Assembly (NCBI RefSeq): GCF_001552215.1
Contig: NZ_BCQT01000011.1
Coordinates: 124,001 to 188,000 of the forward strand
Direction of reading: 5' to 3'
Origin: Actinomadura macra NBRC 14102
GTDB lineage: Bacteria > Actinomycetota > Actinomycetes > Streptosporangiales > Streptosporangiaceae
Length of the DNA stretch: 64,000 nucleotides
This document shows, piece after piece, positions 42,305 to 50,670 of the stretch (position 1 is its first letter; the number at the start of each line of letters is the position of its first letter). The notes beneath the pieces are model-generated. The model ran no database searches and was not told the DNA's origin. It saw nothing but the letters and a program-made list of their open reading frames with translations. The translations under genes were made by a program, and so were the position numbers.

Positions 42305-43849
42305 ATGTTGAGTCGAATTGTCGGCAAGGGGCAGAGGAGACATCCCCGGATGCTCGCGCCCATGGTGGTCTCCGCCATGGCCGTCAGCCTCGCGGCCGCA
42401 TGCTCTTCGGGCTCGTCGGAGGGACAGGGGGGTGCGTCCGGGGGAATGCTTCGCGTCGGCGTGGTCGCCAGCACGATCTCCACCATCGACGCCTACTCCA
42501 ACCTGCGATCACAAGACTTCTACGTACGCAACGCCACGATGTTCGAGCCGCTCGCCCACCGGACGAAGGACGGCGGCTTCCAGTGGGCACTCGCCACCGG
42601 CATCACCCACAACAAGGCCAACACCGAGTGGACCGTCAAGCTCCGTCCGAACGTCAAGTTCCACGATGGGAGCGCGTTCGGCGCGGACGATGTCATCGCG
42701 GTCTTCAAGCGGGTCCTCGACAAGAAGAACGCGCTCATCGAGCGCAACTACATTGACTTCATCGATCCCAAGGGCATCGAGAAGGTCGATGACCTGACGG
42801 TGCGGTTCACGCTGCCCAAACCGTACGGGCCGTTCGAGTTCGCCGTGTCCAACAGCAATATCATCTTCTACAAGAAGGACTCCAAGCCCGAGCAGGCGAT
42901 GGGGACGGGTCCGTTCAGCCTCGTCTCCTTCACCGCCGGGCGCGAGACGGTCGTCAAGAGGAACGACAACTACTGGGGAACGAAGCCCAAGATCGACAGG
43001 GTCAAGCTCATCAGCTTCAAGACCGCGGAGGCGTCCACCAACGCGCTGATCGGCGGCCAGATCGACGCGAGCTCCAACATCCTCCAGACCTCGCTTCCGA
43101 CGATCGAGAAGACGCCGGGCCTGAAGGTCATGAAGAGCGACGTGAACCTGAAGGTCAGCATCGGCATGCGCGCCGACACCCCGCCCTTCAACGACGTGCG
43201 CGTCCGCCAGGCGATGCGACTGATCATCAACCGCAAGCTCGCGCTCTCCAACGCCTTCGACGGCCTCGGGGAACTGGCCAATGATCACTCCGGCTTCGAC
43301 CGCTGCAAACCGGACGTCCCCCAGCGGGACCAGGACCTTCCCCAGGCCAAGAAGCTGCTCGCGGACGCGGGGAAGTCGAACCTCACCATCGACCTGGAGA
43401 CCGGCGCGAACAAGCCCGGCATGCTCCAGCTGGTCCAGATCCTGGCCGAGGACGCCAAGAAGATCGGCGTCACCATCAAGGTGCAGAAGATGGAGCTGGG
43501 CGCCTACCTCGAGAAGTGGGGCAAGCGGACGTTCTACACCGGGTACGACACACGGCCCTACCTGGAGGGCGTACCCGAAATGATCAGTAAGGACGATGTG
43601 CTCAACCACCAGCACTGGCACGACCCGGAGTTCGAAGCGCTGGCCAAGGACCTTTACGCCACCTCCGACGTGCAGGAACAATGCGAGATCCAGAAGAAGA
43701 TGAAGAAGATCGAATATGAGCGGGGCGCGAGCATCCTCACCGCGACGAATCCCACGGTGAGCGTGTTCTCCTCGAAGGTGCACGGCCTCGTTCCGGAATT
43801 CCCCTCGGGAAACCTGTACGACTTCACCAAGGTCTCCATCGACCACTGA
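42305..43849 (+). CDS. ABC transporter substrate-binding lipoprotein, peptide/nickel (family 5) type
   Basis: 514 residues. Signal peptide ends in lipobox SLAAAC, so it is lipid-anchored. TFEP-like early region (MFEPLAHRTKDGGFQWALATG), then WTVKLRPNVKFHDGSAFGADDV, the family-5 signature, and GTGPFSLVSF. The cargo may be oligopeptide, nickel chelate or a catabolic substrate; being regulated with the thiolase operon suggests the last. AAGGAGGAAGG precedes ATG 42305. Confidence 0.88.
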   Translation: MLSRIVGKGQRRHPRMLAPMVVSAMAVSLAAACSSGSSEGQGGASGGMLRVGVVASTISTIDAYSNLRSQDFYVRNATMFEPLAHRTKDGGFQWALATGITHNKANTEWTVKLRPNVKFHDGSAFGADDVIAVFKRVLDKKNALIERNYIDFIDPKGIEKVDDLTVRFTLPKPYGPFEFAVSNSNIIFYKKDSKPEQAMGTGPFSLVSFTAGRETVVKRNDNYWGTKPKIDRVKLISFKTAEASTNALIGGQIDASSNILQTSLPTIEKTPGLKVMKSDVNLKVSIGMRADTPPFNDVRVRQAMRLIINRKLALSNAFDGLGELANDHSGFDRCKPDVPQRDQDLPQAKKLLADAGKSNLTIDLETGANKPGMLQLVQILAEDAKKIGVTIKVQKMELGAYLEKWGKRTFYTGYDTRPYLEGVPEMISKDDVLNHQHWHDPEFEALAKDLYATSDVQEQCEIQKKMKKIEYERGASILTATNPTVSVFSSKVHGLVPEFPSGNLYDFTKVSIDH

Positions 43850-43947
43850 GCAGGTAGGGCGGTGTCACGCGGACCGGAGTTGCCCTCCTCGGAGCAGGAC
43901 CCGACGAGGGGGCATCTCCGCGTTCCGTCAGCACGCAGTCGTGGCTA

Positions 43948-43980
43948 GGGGGTGTCTGTTCATGGCGTTCCGACACCCCC
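43948..43980 (+). terminator. Hairpin between binding protein and permease genes
   Basis: GGGGGTGTC and GACACCCCC form a perfect 9-bp stem with a 15-base loop in the 173-bp gap before the permease. As in the 16120 case it probably lowers downstream expression or protects the binding-protein mRNA. I see no gene in this gap. Confidence 0.65.
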
Positions 43981-44022
43981 TGGCCCGAACGACGACCCGA
44001 CACGTTGAACGGGATTGTTGCA

Positions 44023-45027
44023 ATGGCTACTGAGACGATCGACAAGGCGGTCGAGGTCGCCCCGACCCCGCGCCACTCCCGACGAGCCGCCCTTGCGTGG
44101 CCTATCGGCCGACGTGCGCTGACGGGCGTGGTGACCTTGTGGTTCATCTCCGTCATCGTCTTCGTGGCGACGCAGGCGATGCCCGGCGACGTCGCGCACA
44201 TCATCCTCGGACCCAGCGCGTCCACCGAGCAGGTGGCCCAGCTGAACCAGAACCTGGGTCTCGACCAACCGCTGCTCAGCCAGTACTGGGACTGGCTGAG
44301 GAACGTCCTCACCGGCAACATGGGCAACTCGCTGGTCAGTGGTCAGCCCGTGTCCGAGCTCCTCTCCGAACGAATCTTCAACTCCGCGACGCTGACCGTG
44401 ATCGCGATGATCTTCATCCTCCCGCTGTCCCTGGTGATCGGCCTGCTCGCGGCCGTCCTGCGCGACAAGCTGTTCGACCGGGCCTACCTCGGCACCTCGC
44501 TCGTCGTGACGGCGACCCCCGACTTCGTCATCGGCAGCCTCGTGATCGCCCTGTTCGGCACCGTCGTCTTCAAGGTCCTTCCCCCGGTCTCGCTGATCCC
44601 TCCGGGTGACGCGCCCTGGGAGCACCCGCGGCAGCTCGTGATGCCGCTCGCCGTCATGGTGCTCGTCGGAGTCACCTACCTCTCGCGCCTCGTGCGCGTC
44701 TCCTTCATCGACGTGCTGGAGAGCGAGTACGTGCAACTCGCGATCATCAAGGGTCTGTCGATGCGACGGATCCTGTTCCTGCACGCATTGCCGAACGCGC
44801 TCGCGCCCAGCATCCCGGCGGCGAGCATCATGGCCGCCTACACCATCGCGGGCTCGGTCGTGATCGAGTACTTGTTCGCCTATCCCGGCATCGGCTCGGC
44901 GCTCGTGGACGCCGTCGCCGGCCATGACCTGCCGATGATCCAGGCCATCATCATGCTCATGGCGGTCGCGTTCTTCTGCTTCAACCAACTCGCCGACGTG
45001 CTCGGAACCCTGAACAAGTCCCGCTAA
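44023..45027 (+). CDS. ABC transporter permease, DppB type
   Basis: 334 residues. One N-terminal membrane helix (ALTGVVTLWFISVIVFVATQ), a periplasmic loop, then about five helices; the coupling motif is in YVQLAIIKGLSMRRILFLHALPNAL. This is the DppB/OppB layout. ATG 44023 has a weak ribosome site; TTG 44005 is in frame and less likely. It forms the channel with 45049-45924. Confidence 0.87.
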   Translation: MATETIDKAVEVAPTPRHSRRAALAWPIGRRALTGVVTLWFISVIVFVATQAMPGDVAHIILGPSASTEQVAQLNQNLGLDQPLLSQYWDWLRNVLTGNMGNSLVSGQPVSELLSERIFNSATLTVIAMIFILPLSLVIGLLAAVLRDKLFDRAYLGTSLVVTATPDFVIGSLVIALFGTVVFKVLPPVSLIPPGDAPWEHPRQLVMPLAVMVLVGVTYLSRLVRVSFIDVLESEYVQLAIIKGLSMRRILFLHALPNALAPSIPAASIMAAYTIAGSVVIEYLFAYPGIGSALVDAVAGHDLPMIQAIIMLMAVAFFCFNQLADVLGTLNKSR

Positions 45028-45048
45028 CAGACGAAGGAGCGTGCGGCC

Positions 45049-45924
45049 ATGATCCGAACGCGACCCAGGGAGCAAGGGGTCCAGGCTCCGCCCAGGAATC
45101 TCACCCGCCGTGTCCTGACCTCCCGTCGGACCCGGCTCGGGCTGATCATGATGCTGACCATGATCCTCTTCGCGGTCGTCGGCCCCTTCCTCGCGCCCCA
45201 CTCGCCGACGGCGGTCATCGCGAAGCCGTACGCATCGCCCGGCGACGGCCTGCTGCTCGGCGCCGACTCGCTGGGCAGGGACATCGTCTCGCGCGTCCTC
45301 AGCGGTGGAGCCAACCTGACCTGGATGGCCATCGTCGCCACCTTCGGGGGCGTGACGCTCGGCACCACCATCGGGTTGATCGCGGCCTTCGCCGGCGGGG
45401 TCGTCGACACGCTCCTCATGCGGATCGTCGACGTGCTGCTGACCTTCCCGACGATCATCATGGCGATCCTCTTCATCTCCATGGTCGGGCCGAGCCGGGT
45501 GATCCTGGTGATCCTGGTGGCGATCGGTCTCACCCCTGGCATGGCGCGCGTGATGCGCGGCGCGGCGCGTCCGGTGATCAGACGGGAGCACATCATGTGG
45601 GCGCGGACGGTCGGGCTCTCGTCCCGCCACATCCTCTTGCGTGGGGTCCTGCCGAGTGTGACGTCCCCGCTCATGGTGGAGATCGGGCTCAGGCTCATGT
45701 GGTCGGTCGTCGGCCTCGCCTCACTGAGCTTCCTCGGCTTCGGCGTCCAGCCCCCCGCCTCCGACTGGGGGCTCATGGTCAGCGAGAACAAGGACGGCCT
45801 CGCCATCCAGCCACTTGCCGTCTTCATTCCCGCCGTCTGCGTCGCCCTGTTCACGATCGGGGGCAATCTCTTCGCCGAGGGCGCCGCCCGCGTGATCGGG
45901 CGCACCGAAGGGGCTCGTTCATGA
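45049..45924 (+). CDS. ABC transporter permease, DppC type
   Basis: 291 residues: N-terminal helix (TRLGLIMMLTMILFAVVGPFLAP), HSPTA motif, GADSLGRDIVSRVLSGG typical of DppC/OppC, five further helices and the coupling loop IMWARTVGLSSRHILLRGVLP. The stop overlaps the ATPase start by ATGA. Confidence 0.87.
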   Translation: MIRTRPREQGVQAPPRNLTRRVLTSRRTRLGLIMMLTMILFAVVGPFLAPHSPTAVIAKPYASPGDGLLLGADSLGRDIVSRVLSGGANLTWMAIVATFGGVTLGTTIGLIAAFAGGVVDTLLMRIVDVLLTFPTIIMAILFISMVGPSRVILVILVAIGLTPGMARVMRGAARPVIRREHIMWARTVGLSSRHILLRGVLPSVTSPLMVEIGLRLMWSVVGLASLSFLGFGVQPPASDWGLMVSENKDGLAIQPLAVFIPAVCVALFTIGGNLFAEGAARVIGRTEGARS

Positions 45925-47708
45925 ACGCCGTCGACGTCACCGGACTCACCGTCACCCTCGACGACGGCAGTGTGATCGCCAACGATGTGTCCTTCGGCCT
46001 GGAGAGCGGCCAGGTCATGGGGCTTGTCGGCGAATCCGGCTCGGGAAAGAGCACGGTCGCGCTCGCACTGCTCGGCTTTGCCAAGGCCGGTGCGAACATC
46101 ACCGGCGGCAAGGTCGTGGTGGGCGGTGTCGACCTGCTCGCGCTCCCACCGAACGAGTTGCGCGAGGCGCGCAAGAAGCTCATCGGCTTCGTGCCCCAGG
46201 ACCCCGCGACGGCGCTCAACCCGGCGTTGCGGATCGGCGCCCAGCTGACCGAGGGGATGCTCGGTACCAAGAAGGAGAACCTGCCGAAGATCCGCCGGGT
46301 CCTCGAAACCGTCGGCCTGCCCTCGGACAACGCCTTCCTGCGACGTCATCCCCAGGAGCTCTCGGGTGGCCAGCAACAGCGCGTGGCGATCGCCATGGCC
46401 GTGGGGAAGGGGCCGAAACTGATCGTCTTCGACGAGCCCACGACCGGTCTGGACGTCTCCACCCAGGCACGAGTCCTGGAGATGGTCGCCCGTCTGTGCG
46501 CGGACAACGGCATGGCCGCCGTCTTCGTCTCGCACGACCTCGCGGTCGTCGGCGCCGTCGGCGACCTGGTGACCGTGATGTACGCCGGGCAGATCCTGGA
46601 GACCGGATCGCGCGAGGAGGTCCTGCACTCCGCCGCACACCCCTACTCCATCGCGCTGCTGGAGTCGGTCCCGTCGACGCGTCAGCGGTTGCCGCTCGTC
46701 TCCATCCCCGGCCGGGCGCCGGCGGCGGGAGCCGAGTTCGATGGTTGCGTGTTCGCGGACCGCTGCGCGTTCGTCGAGGACCGTTGCCGCGACTCCGCAC
46801 CCCCGCTGGTCGCCACGTCCACGGGCAGCGCGGCACGCTGCGTCCGTGTCGAGCACGTCCTGCGGAACCAGAATTGCCTGGTCAAGGAGCCTCTGCACCG
46901 TGTCGAGAGCAGGGAGGAAGACGGCGCGTCCGTCCTCAGCGTCCGGAACCTGAACGCCTCCTACGACCGGACCCAGGTCCTGTTCGACGTCTCCTTCAAC
47001 GTCGCTCCCGGCGAGTGTCTGGGCGTTGTGGGCGAGTCGGGCAGCGGCAAGACGACCATGTCCCGCTGCCTGATCGGGCTTCACGAGGACCAGTCCGGCA
47101 GCTTCGAGATGGCCGGGAAGCCGCTTCCGCCGCGGTTGCGGGACCGGAGCAAGACGGTCAAACAGCAAATGCAGTACGTCTTCCAGAATCCCTACGGTTC
47201 GCTGAACCCCCGCGAGACCGTCGCGACCGCGGTGATGGTACCGCTCAAGCACTTCTACGGAGAGCGGGGCAAGGCAGCCCGCGGCAAGGCCCAGGAGGCC
47301 CTGGAACGCGTGGAGATCCCGTGGCGGCTCGCGGACCGCTACCCTGCCGAGTTGTCGGGCGGTCAGCGTCAGCGGGTGGCCATCGCTCGCGCTCTTGCCT
47401 GCAACCCCTCGCTGCTGATCTGCGACGAGGTCACCTCGGGTCTCGACGTCTCCGTCCAGGCCTCCGTCGTCGAACTGCTCCGGACGCTACAGGACGACGG
47501 GCTGAGCATGATCTTCATCACCCACAACCTCGCCGTCGTGCGCAGTATCGGTGACCGTGTCGTCGTCCTGAGCCAGGGGCGCGTCGTCGAGTCGGGAGCG
47601 GTCGAGTCGGTGCTCACCGCACCGCAGCATCCCTACACCCAGGGGCTCCTCGCCGACACGCTGGAGGTCGACCGTCCCGACACCGAGACGAGCGATCTCC
47701 CCGGATGA
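45921..47708 (+). CDS. Dual ATPase of the peptide-type importer (DppD and DppF fused)
   Basis: 595 residues with two full nucleotide-binding domains. Domain 1 (1-265): Walker A GESGSGKST, signature LSGGQQQR, Walker B LIVFDEPT, then a C-terminal FADRC cluster region. Domain 2 (about 325-595): GESGSGKTT, LSGGQRQR, and LLICDEVT (DEVT in place of the usual DEPT). Fusion makes a fixed heterodimer. Starts in ATGA with the permease. Three hairpins follow. Confidence 0.9.
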   Translation: MNAVDVTGLTVTLDDGSVIANDVSFGLESGQVMGLVGESGSGKSTVALALLGFAKAGANITGGKVVVGGVDLLALPPNELREARKKLIGFVPQDPATALNPALRIGAQLTEGMLGTKKENLPKIRRVLETVGLPSDNAFLRRHPQELSGGQQQRVAIAMAVGKGPKLIVFDEPTTGLDVSTQARVLEMVARLCADNGMAAVFVSHDLAVVGAVGDLVTVMYAGQILETGSREEVLHSAAHPYSIALLESVPSTRQRLPLVSIPGRAPAAGAEFDGCVFADRCAFVEDRCRDSAPPLVATSTGSAARCVRVEHVLRNQNCLVKEPLHRVESREEDGASVLSVRNLNASYDRTQVLFDVSFNVAPGECLGVVGESGSGKTTMSRCLIGLHEDQSGSFEMAGKPLPPRLRDRSKTVKQQMQYVFQNPYGSLNPRETVATAVMVPLKHFYGERGKAARGKAQEALERVEIPWRLADRYPAELSGGQRQRVAIARALACNPSLLICDEVTSGLDVSVQASVVELLRTLQDDGLSMIFITHNLAVVRSIGDRVVVLSQGRVVESGAVESVLTAPQHPYTQGLLADTLEVDRPDTETSDLPG

Positions 47709-47714
47709 GACCGA

Positions 47715-47744
47715 CCTCCCACGGGTGCTCCGACCCGTGGGAGG
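47715..47744. terminator. Hairpin 1 after the importer operon
   Basis: CCTCCCACGGGT and ACCCGTGGGAGG: perfect 12-bp stem with a 6-base loop, starting 7 bases after the ATPase stop. A strong intrinsic-type terminator without a U-tract. Confidence 0.8.
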
Positions 47745-47752
47745 ACCGTCGC

Positions 47753-47788
47753 ATCTGGCTGACCGCCTCCAGTCGGGGCCAGCCAGAT
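47753..47788. terminator. Hairpin 2 after the importer operon
   Basis: ATCTGGCTG and CAGCCAGAT form a perfect 9-bp stem with an 18-base loop, between hairpins 1 and 3. Confidence 0.6.
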
Positions 47789-47796
47789 CACCGCGA

Positions 47797-47835
47797 AGCC
47801 AGAGCTAGGCGATCTCCGATCGCCTAGCTCTGGCT
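47797..47835. terminator. Hairpin 3, very strong, between convergent genes
   Basis: An 18-bp perfect stem (AGCCAGAGCTAGGCGATC and its complement) closes on only three bases. The GNAT stop codon TAG lies at its edge, so it should serve as a bidirectional terminator for the importer operon and the GNAT gene. Confidence 0.85.
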
Positions 47836-48400
47836 AGTTCCGATGGCATGCTCGATCCTGCCGCGCGTGGGGAACTTCGGGAAGGGCGCTCCGGGCCTGT
47901 GGGTCGAACACGGCCGGATGTTGGAAAAGGGCACCGGACCAGCGGTTCTCCAGCTCGACGGTGCGCAGATGAGACCAGCCGGCACCGCGGTAGAAATCAT
48001 GCAACCGGTAGTTGGTGCGCCACGCGTCGAGCCTGATCCACCGTGCGCCCTGGCGGGCGGCCAAGTCGATCGTCCAGCGAAGAAGCAGTTCGCCCAGCCC
48101 CTGACCGGCGTGTTCGCGGGCCGTGGCCAGTTTGGCCACGTAGCGCGCTGGTTCTGCGAGTTCTTCAGGAGTCCAGAAGTCGGCGGGCCCGTCGGTGGAG
48201 ACGGTGACGGTCGCAATCGCGGATCCGTCCTGGTGGACCAGGTACATCTCGCCGCGTTCGATGATCGGCGCGACCCGCTCGGCGGCGAACCCGGAGGCCC
48301 ACTGGTTGATGCCACGGGAGGTCAACCATTCCGCCACGCCGTTCAGCAACGCCAGTACCTCGGCCAGGTCGTCGGCGGTGGCCAGATCGATGGTCCTCAC
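47834..48400 (-). CDS. GNAT-family N-acetyltransferase
   Basis: 188 residues. Acetyl-CoA pyrophosphate loop AREHAGQGLGELLL (Q/RxxGxG/A form), ARWIRLDAWRTNYRLHDFYRGAGW at the C-terminal strand; the start MRTIDLATADDLAEVLALL is typical. Substrate (antibiotic, amine or protein N-terminus) unknown. The GTG at 48400 overlaps the stop of a 39-codon chimeric frame by GTGA; transcription probably comes from the duplicated GntR control region. Confidence 0.83.
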   Translation of the reverse strand: MRTIDLATADDLAEVLALLNGVAEWLTSRGINQWASGFAAERVAPIIERGEMYLVHQDGSAIATVTVSTDGPADFWTPEELAEPARYVAKLATAREHAGQGLGELLLRWTIDLAARQGARWIRLDAWRTNYRLHDFYRGAGWSHLRTVELENRWSGALFQHPAVFDPQARSALPEVPHARQDRACHRN

Positions 48401-48516
48401 GCGCCCTGCCCGAAGATCGAGCCCGCGCGGTCACCCGGCAAGGTCGTGATGCTCACCCGCACCGGCCGGCCGGTGGTGCACCGGTCGATCCGCAGGTCCG
48501 GTCCGGTCTCTGGCAT
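48397..48516 (-). CDS. 39-residue chimeric leader frame before GNAT
   Basis: Begins MPETGPDLRIDR, identical to the first 12 residues of the GntR regulator at 41976, then switches at the repeat edge (48481) to unrelated CTTGRPVRVSITTLPGDRAG and stops in a GTGA overlap with the GNAT start. Ribosomes starting at the former regulator ATG would reach the GNAT start. It may be non-functional but is well placed as a coupling leader. Confidence 0.55.
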   Translation of the reverse strand: MPETGPDLRIDRCTTGRPVRVSITTLPGDRAGSIFGQGA

Positions 48517-48708
48517 GCCCTCTCCTTCACACTTTGTATGACGTAATATAGTCATACGCTACTGTCGGGGGTCAACCTATAGCTGACCTCACGGTTGCTG
48601 TGCGCCTCTATCGCCGGTCAGCAGCGACGACGCCACCCTCTCGGCAGCTCTGGGCTTCCTTCCGATGGTGACGCGCCGTGGTATGTCTGATTTCGTACGT
48701 CATACAAA
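48482..48708. repeat. Control-region repeat, copy 2 (degraded)
   Basis: Direct repeat of 41942-42170. TTTGTATGACGTA (48533-48545) and TACGTCATACAAA (48696-48708) are both kept, and GTATGAC-N8-GTCATAC is now a perfect dyad, while the spacing between the two minus-strand promoter boxes (TTGACC, TATATT) is 19 and not 17 bases. The rest of the 421-bp gap 48401-48821, downstream of the copy up to the response regulator, holds nothing I recognise. Confidence 0.85.
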
Positions 48709-48821
48709 CAAGCGGTCGGCACGGCAGTCAGCACCTGCAACGAGCAGCGCCAGGCGCCGGCGGACGCTGCGTCACGATGTGCAGGCCCGGGTGACCATTC
48801 CCTGTCCCGAATGTCTTCTGA

Positions 48822-49472
48822 TCAGCGGGGGACGAAGCCCGCCCGGTAGGCGATGATCACAAGCTGAACGCGGTCGCGGGCGCCGAGCTTGGCCAGCAGA
48901 TGGCTGATGTGGGTCTTGACGGTGCCGGCGCCGATACCCAGCCGCACCGCGATCTCGGCGTTCGACAGACCTGCGGTGACCAGGAGCAGGACCTGGCGTT
49001 CGCGGCCGGTGAGCGAGGCGGGCAGCGCCGGCGGGGCGGCGGCGGGTTCGGGACGGGCGCAGAACTCCTTGATCAGGCGGCGGGTGACGGTCGGCGCAAG
49101 GAGCGCCTCGCCCGCCGCGACCACGCGGATCGCGGCGAGCAGGTCGGCGGGCGGTGCGTCCTTGAGCAGGAAGCCGGACGCGCCGCCGCGCAGCGCCGCG
49201 TAGACGTACTCGTCCAGGTCGAACGTGGTCAGGATCAGAACCCGGGCCGTGCCGGCGGAGGTGATGAGCCGGGTGGCGTGCAGGCCGTCCATGCCGGGCA
49301 TCCGGATGTCCATCAGCACCACGTCGGGCCGCTGGGTGCGGGCCGCTTCGACGGCGGCGGCGCCGTCCCCGGCCTCGCCCACGACGGTGAGGTCGGGAGC
49401 GGTGCCGACGATGCCGCGAAGCCCGGCGCGCAGCAGCGCCTGGTCGTCGGCGACCACGACCCGGACGTTCAC
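48822..49472 (-). CDS. NarL/FixJ-type response regulator
   Basis: 216 residues. Receiver domain with D9-D10, phosphoacceptor D55 in VVLMDIRMPGMDG and the conserved Lys in FLLKDAPP; C-terminal LuxR helix-turn-helix with LTGREREQ-like start and LSNAEIAVRLGIGAGTVKTH. GTG 49472 overlaps the kinase stop. It probably controls the ABC exporter genes 50671-52337 that diverge from the kinase. Confidence 0.9.
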   Translation of the reverse strand: MNVRVVVADDQALLRAGLRGIVGTAPDLTVVGEAGDGAAAVEAARTQRPDVVLMDIRMPGMDGLHATRLITSAGTARVLILTTFDLDEYVYAALRGGASGFLLKDAPPADLLAAIRVVAAGEALLAPTVTRRLIKEFCARPEPAAAPPALPASLTGRERQVLLLVTAGLSNAEIAVRLGIGAGTVKTHISHLLAKLGARDRVQLVIIAYRAGFVPR

Positions 49473-50539
49473 GCGGCCGGTTCGGCGATGGGCAGCCGGG
49501 CGACGACCTGGAAGCCGCCGCCGGGAATCGGAGCGGCCCGCAGGGTGCCGCCGAACAGGCGGGCACGCTCGTTCATCCCGAGCAGCCCATGGCCGGGCCT
49601 GGGCGAAGCCGGGCAGCCCCGCCCGGCATCGGTGACCTCGACGACCAGCGCGTCGTCGCGATAGTCCAGGACGACGCGGGCCGTTGACGCGCCCGCGTGC
49701 TTGACCACGTTCGTCACCGCCTCCTGGACGATCCGGTAGACCGACAGCTCCGCTCCGGCGGGCAGTGGTCGAGCGGTCCCGCGGGTGCGCAGGTCGACCT
49801 GGACTCCGGCGCGGGCCGTTCGGTCGATCAGCGCGTCCAGATCGGCCAGACCCGGCGCGGGTTCGAGGCCGGGCTCGTCGTCGGTCCGCAGCACGCCGAG
49901 CAGGCGCCGCATCTCGGTGAGGGTGCCGCGGCCGGTCGCCTGGATGGCCTCCAGGGCGTCGCGCGCCTCGCCGGGACGCTCGTCGATCACCAGTGCGCCG
50001 AACCCGGCCTGCACGGTGATCACGCTCATCCCGTGCGCGACGACGTCGTGCAGTTCGCGGGCGATCCGCAGCCGCTCCTCGGCGACGCCTCGCTTGGCCC
50101 GCTCCGCCATGAGCCGCTCGGTGTGCCCACGGTGCAGCCGGGCCCCGTACGCCACCGCCCACACCGCGGCGAACACCACGGTGAACAGTGCCGCCCCGCC
50201 CCGTCCACCCAGCGCCCACACGCAGGCCAGCGCAACGGCGAGCCCGGTCCACGCGGTGCGGGGACGGCAGCGGTACCCGAGCGGGAACAGGACGTAGGCC
50301 ATGGACAGGAACCCCAGCACGATCGCCCGGGGCGCCGCCGCCCAGACCACCGCCAAACAGGCCAGTGACACCGCCAGGGACGGCACCGGGCGGCGCCATC
50401 CCAGCGCGATCGGGGTGGCGGCGAGCGGCGCCGCGACGGCCGTCGCCGGGCCCCCGCCCTCGTTGATCAGCATCATCGTGGCCAGGCACCCGTAGCCGAC
50501 GGCGGCGAGCCGGATCGGCCACGTCCAGAGGCGCTGCAT
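49469..50539 (-). CDS. DesK-type sensor histidine kinase
   Basis: 356 residues. Four or more N-terminal membrane helices (to about 140), then the HisKA_3 box ARELHDVVAHGMSVI with the phosphorylated His and a GHKL ATPase end (EAVTNVVKHAGAS, DAGRGC, GHGLLGMNERA). No large external domain, so it senses the membrane or a lipophilic compound, as in LiaS/DesK relatives. ATG 50539 starts close to the first helix; an in-frame start at 50575 is possible. Confidence 0.85.
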   Translation of the reverse strand: MQRLWTWPIRLAAVGYGCLATMMLINEGGGPATAVAAPLAATPIALGWRRPVPSLAVSLACLAVVWAAAPRAIVLGFLSMAYVLFPLGYRCRPRTAWTGLAVALACVWALGGRGGAALFTVVFAAVWAVAYGARLHRGHTERLMAERAKRGVAEERLRIARELHDVVAHGMSVITVQAGFGALVIDERPGEARDALEAIQATGRGTLTEMRRLLGVLRTDDEPGLEPAPGLADLDALIDRTARAGVQVDLRTRGTARPLPAGAELSVYRIVQEAVTNVVKHAGASTARVVLDYRDDALVVEVTDAGRGCPASPRPGHGLLGMNERARLFGGTLRAAPIPGGGFQVVARLPIAEPAA

Positions 50540-50670
50540 GCCGCCAGCGTAGGGAGGCGAGTGCCCCGCGCGCATCGGCCGGCCGGCCTATGCCGCACGG
50601 CAGAGCGAGCCGCCGAGGTGCGTTCCGCAGAGGGACGCGACCGGCCGCGTCACCGAGGATCGTCGATCGC

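Noticed and set aside
41942..48708. Composite transposon or IS-flanked island
   Set aside because: The repeats hold regulatory DNA and part of a regulator, with no transposase, no terminal inverted repeats of the whole unit and no obvious target duplication.
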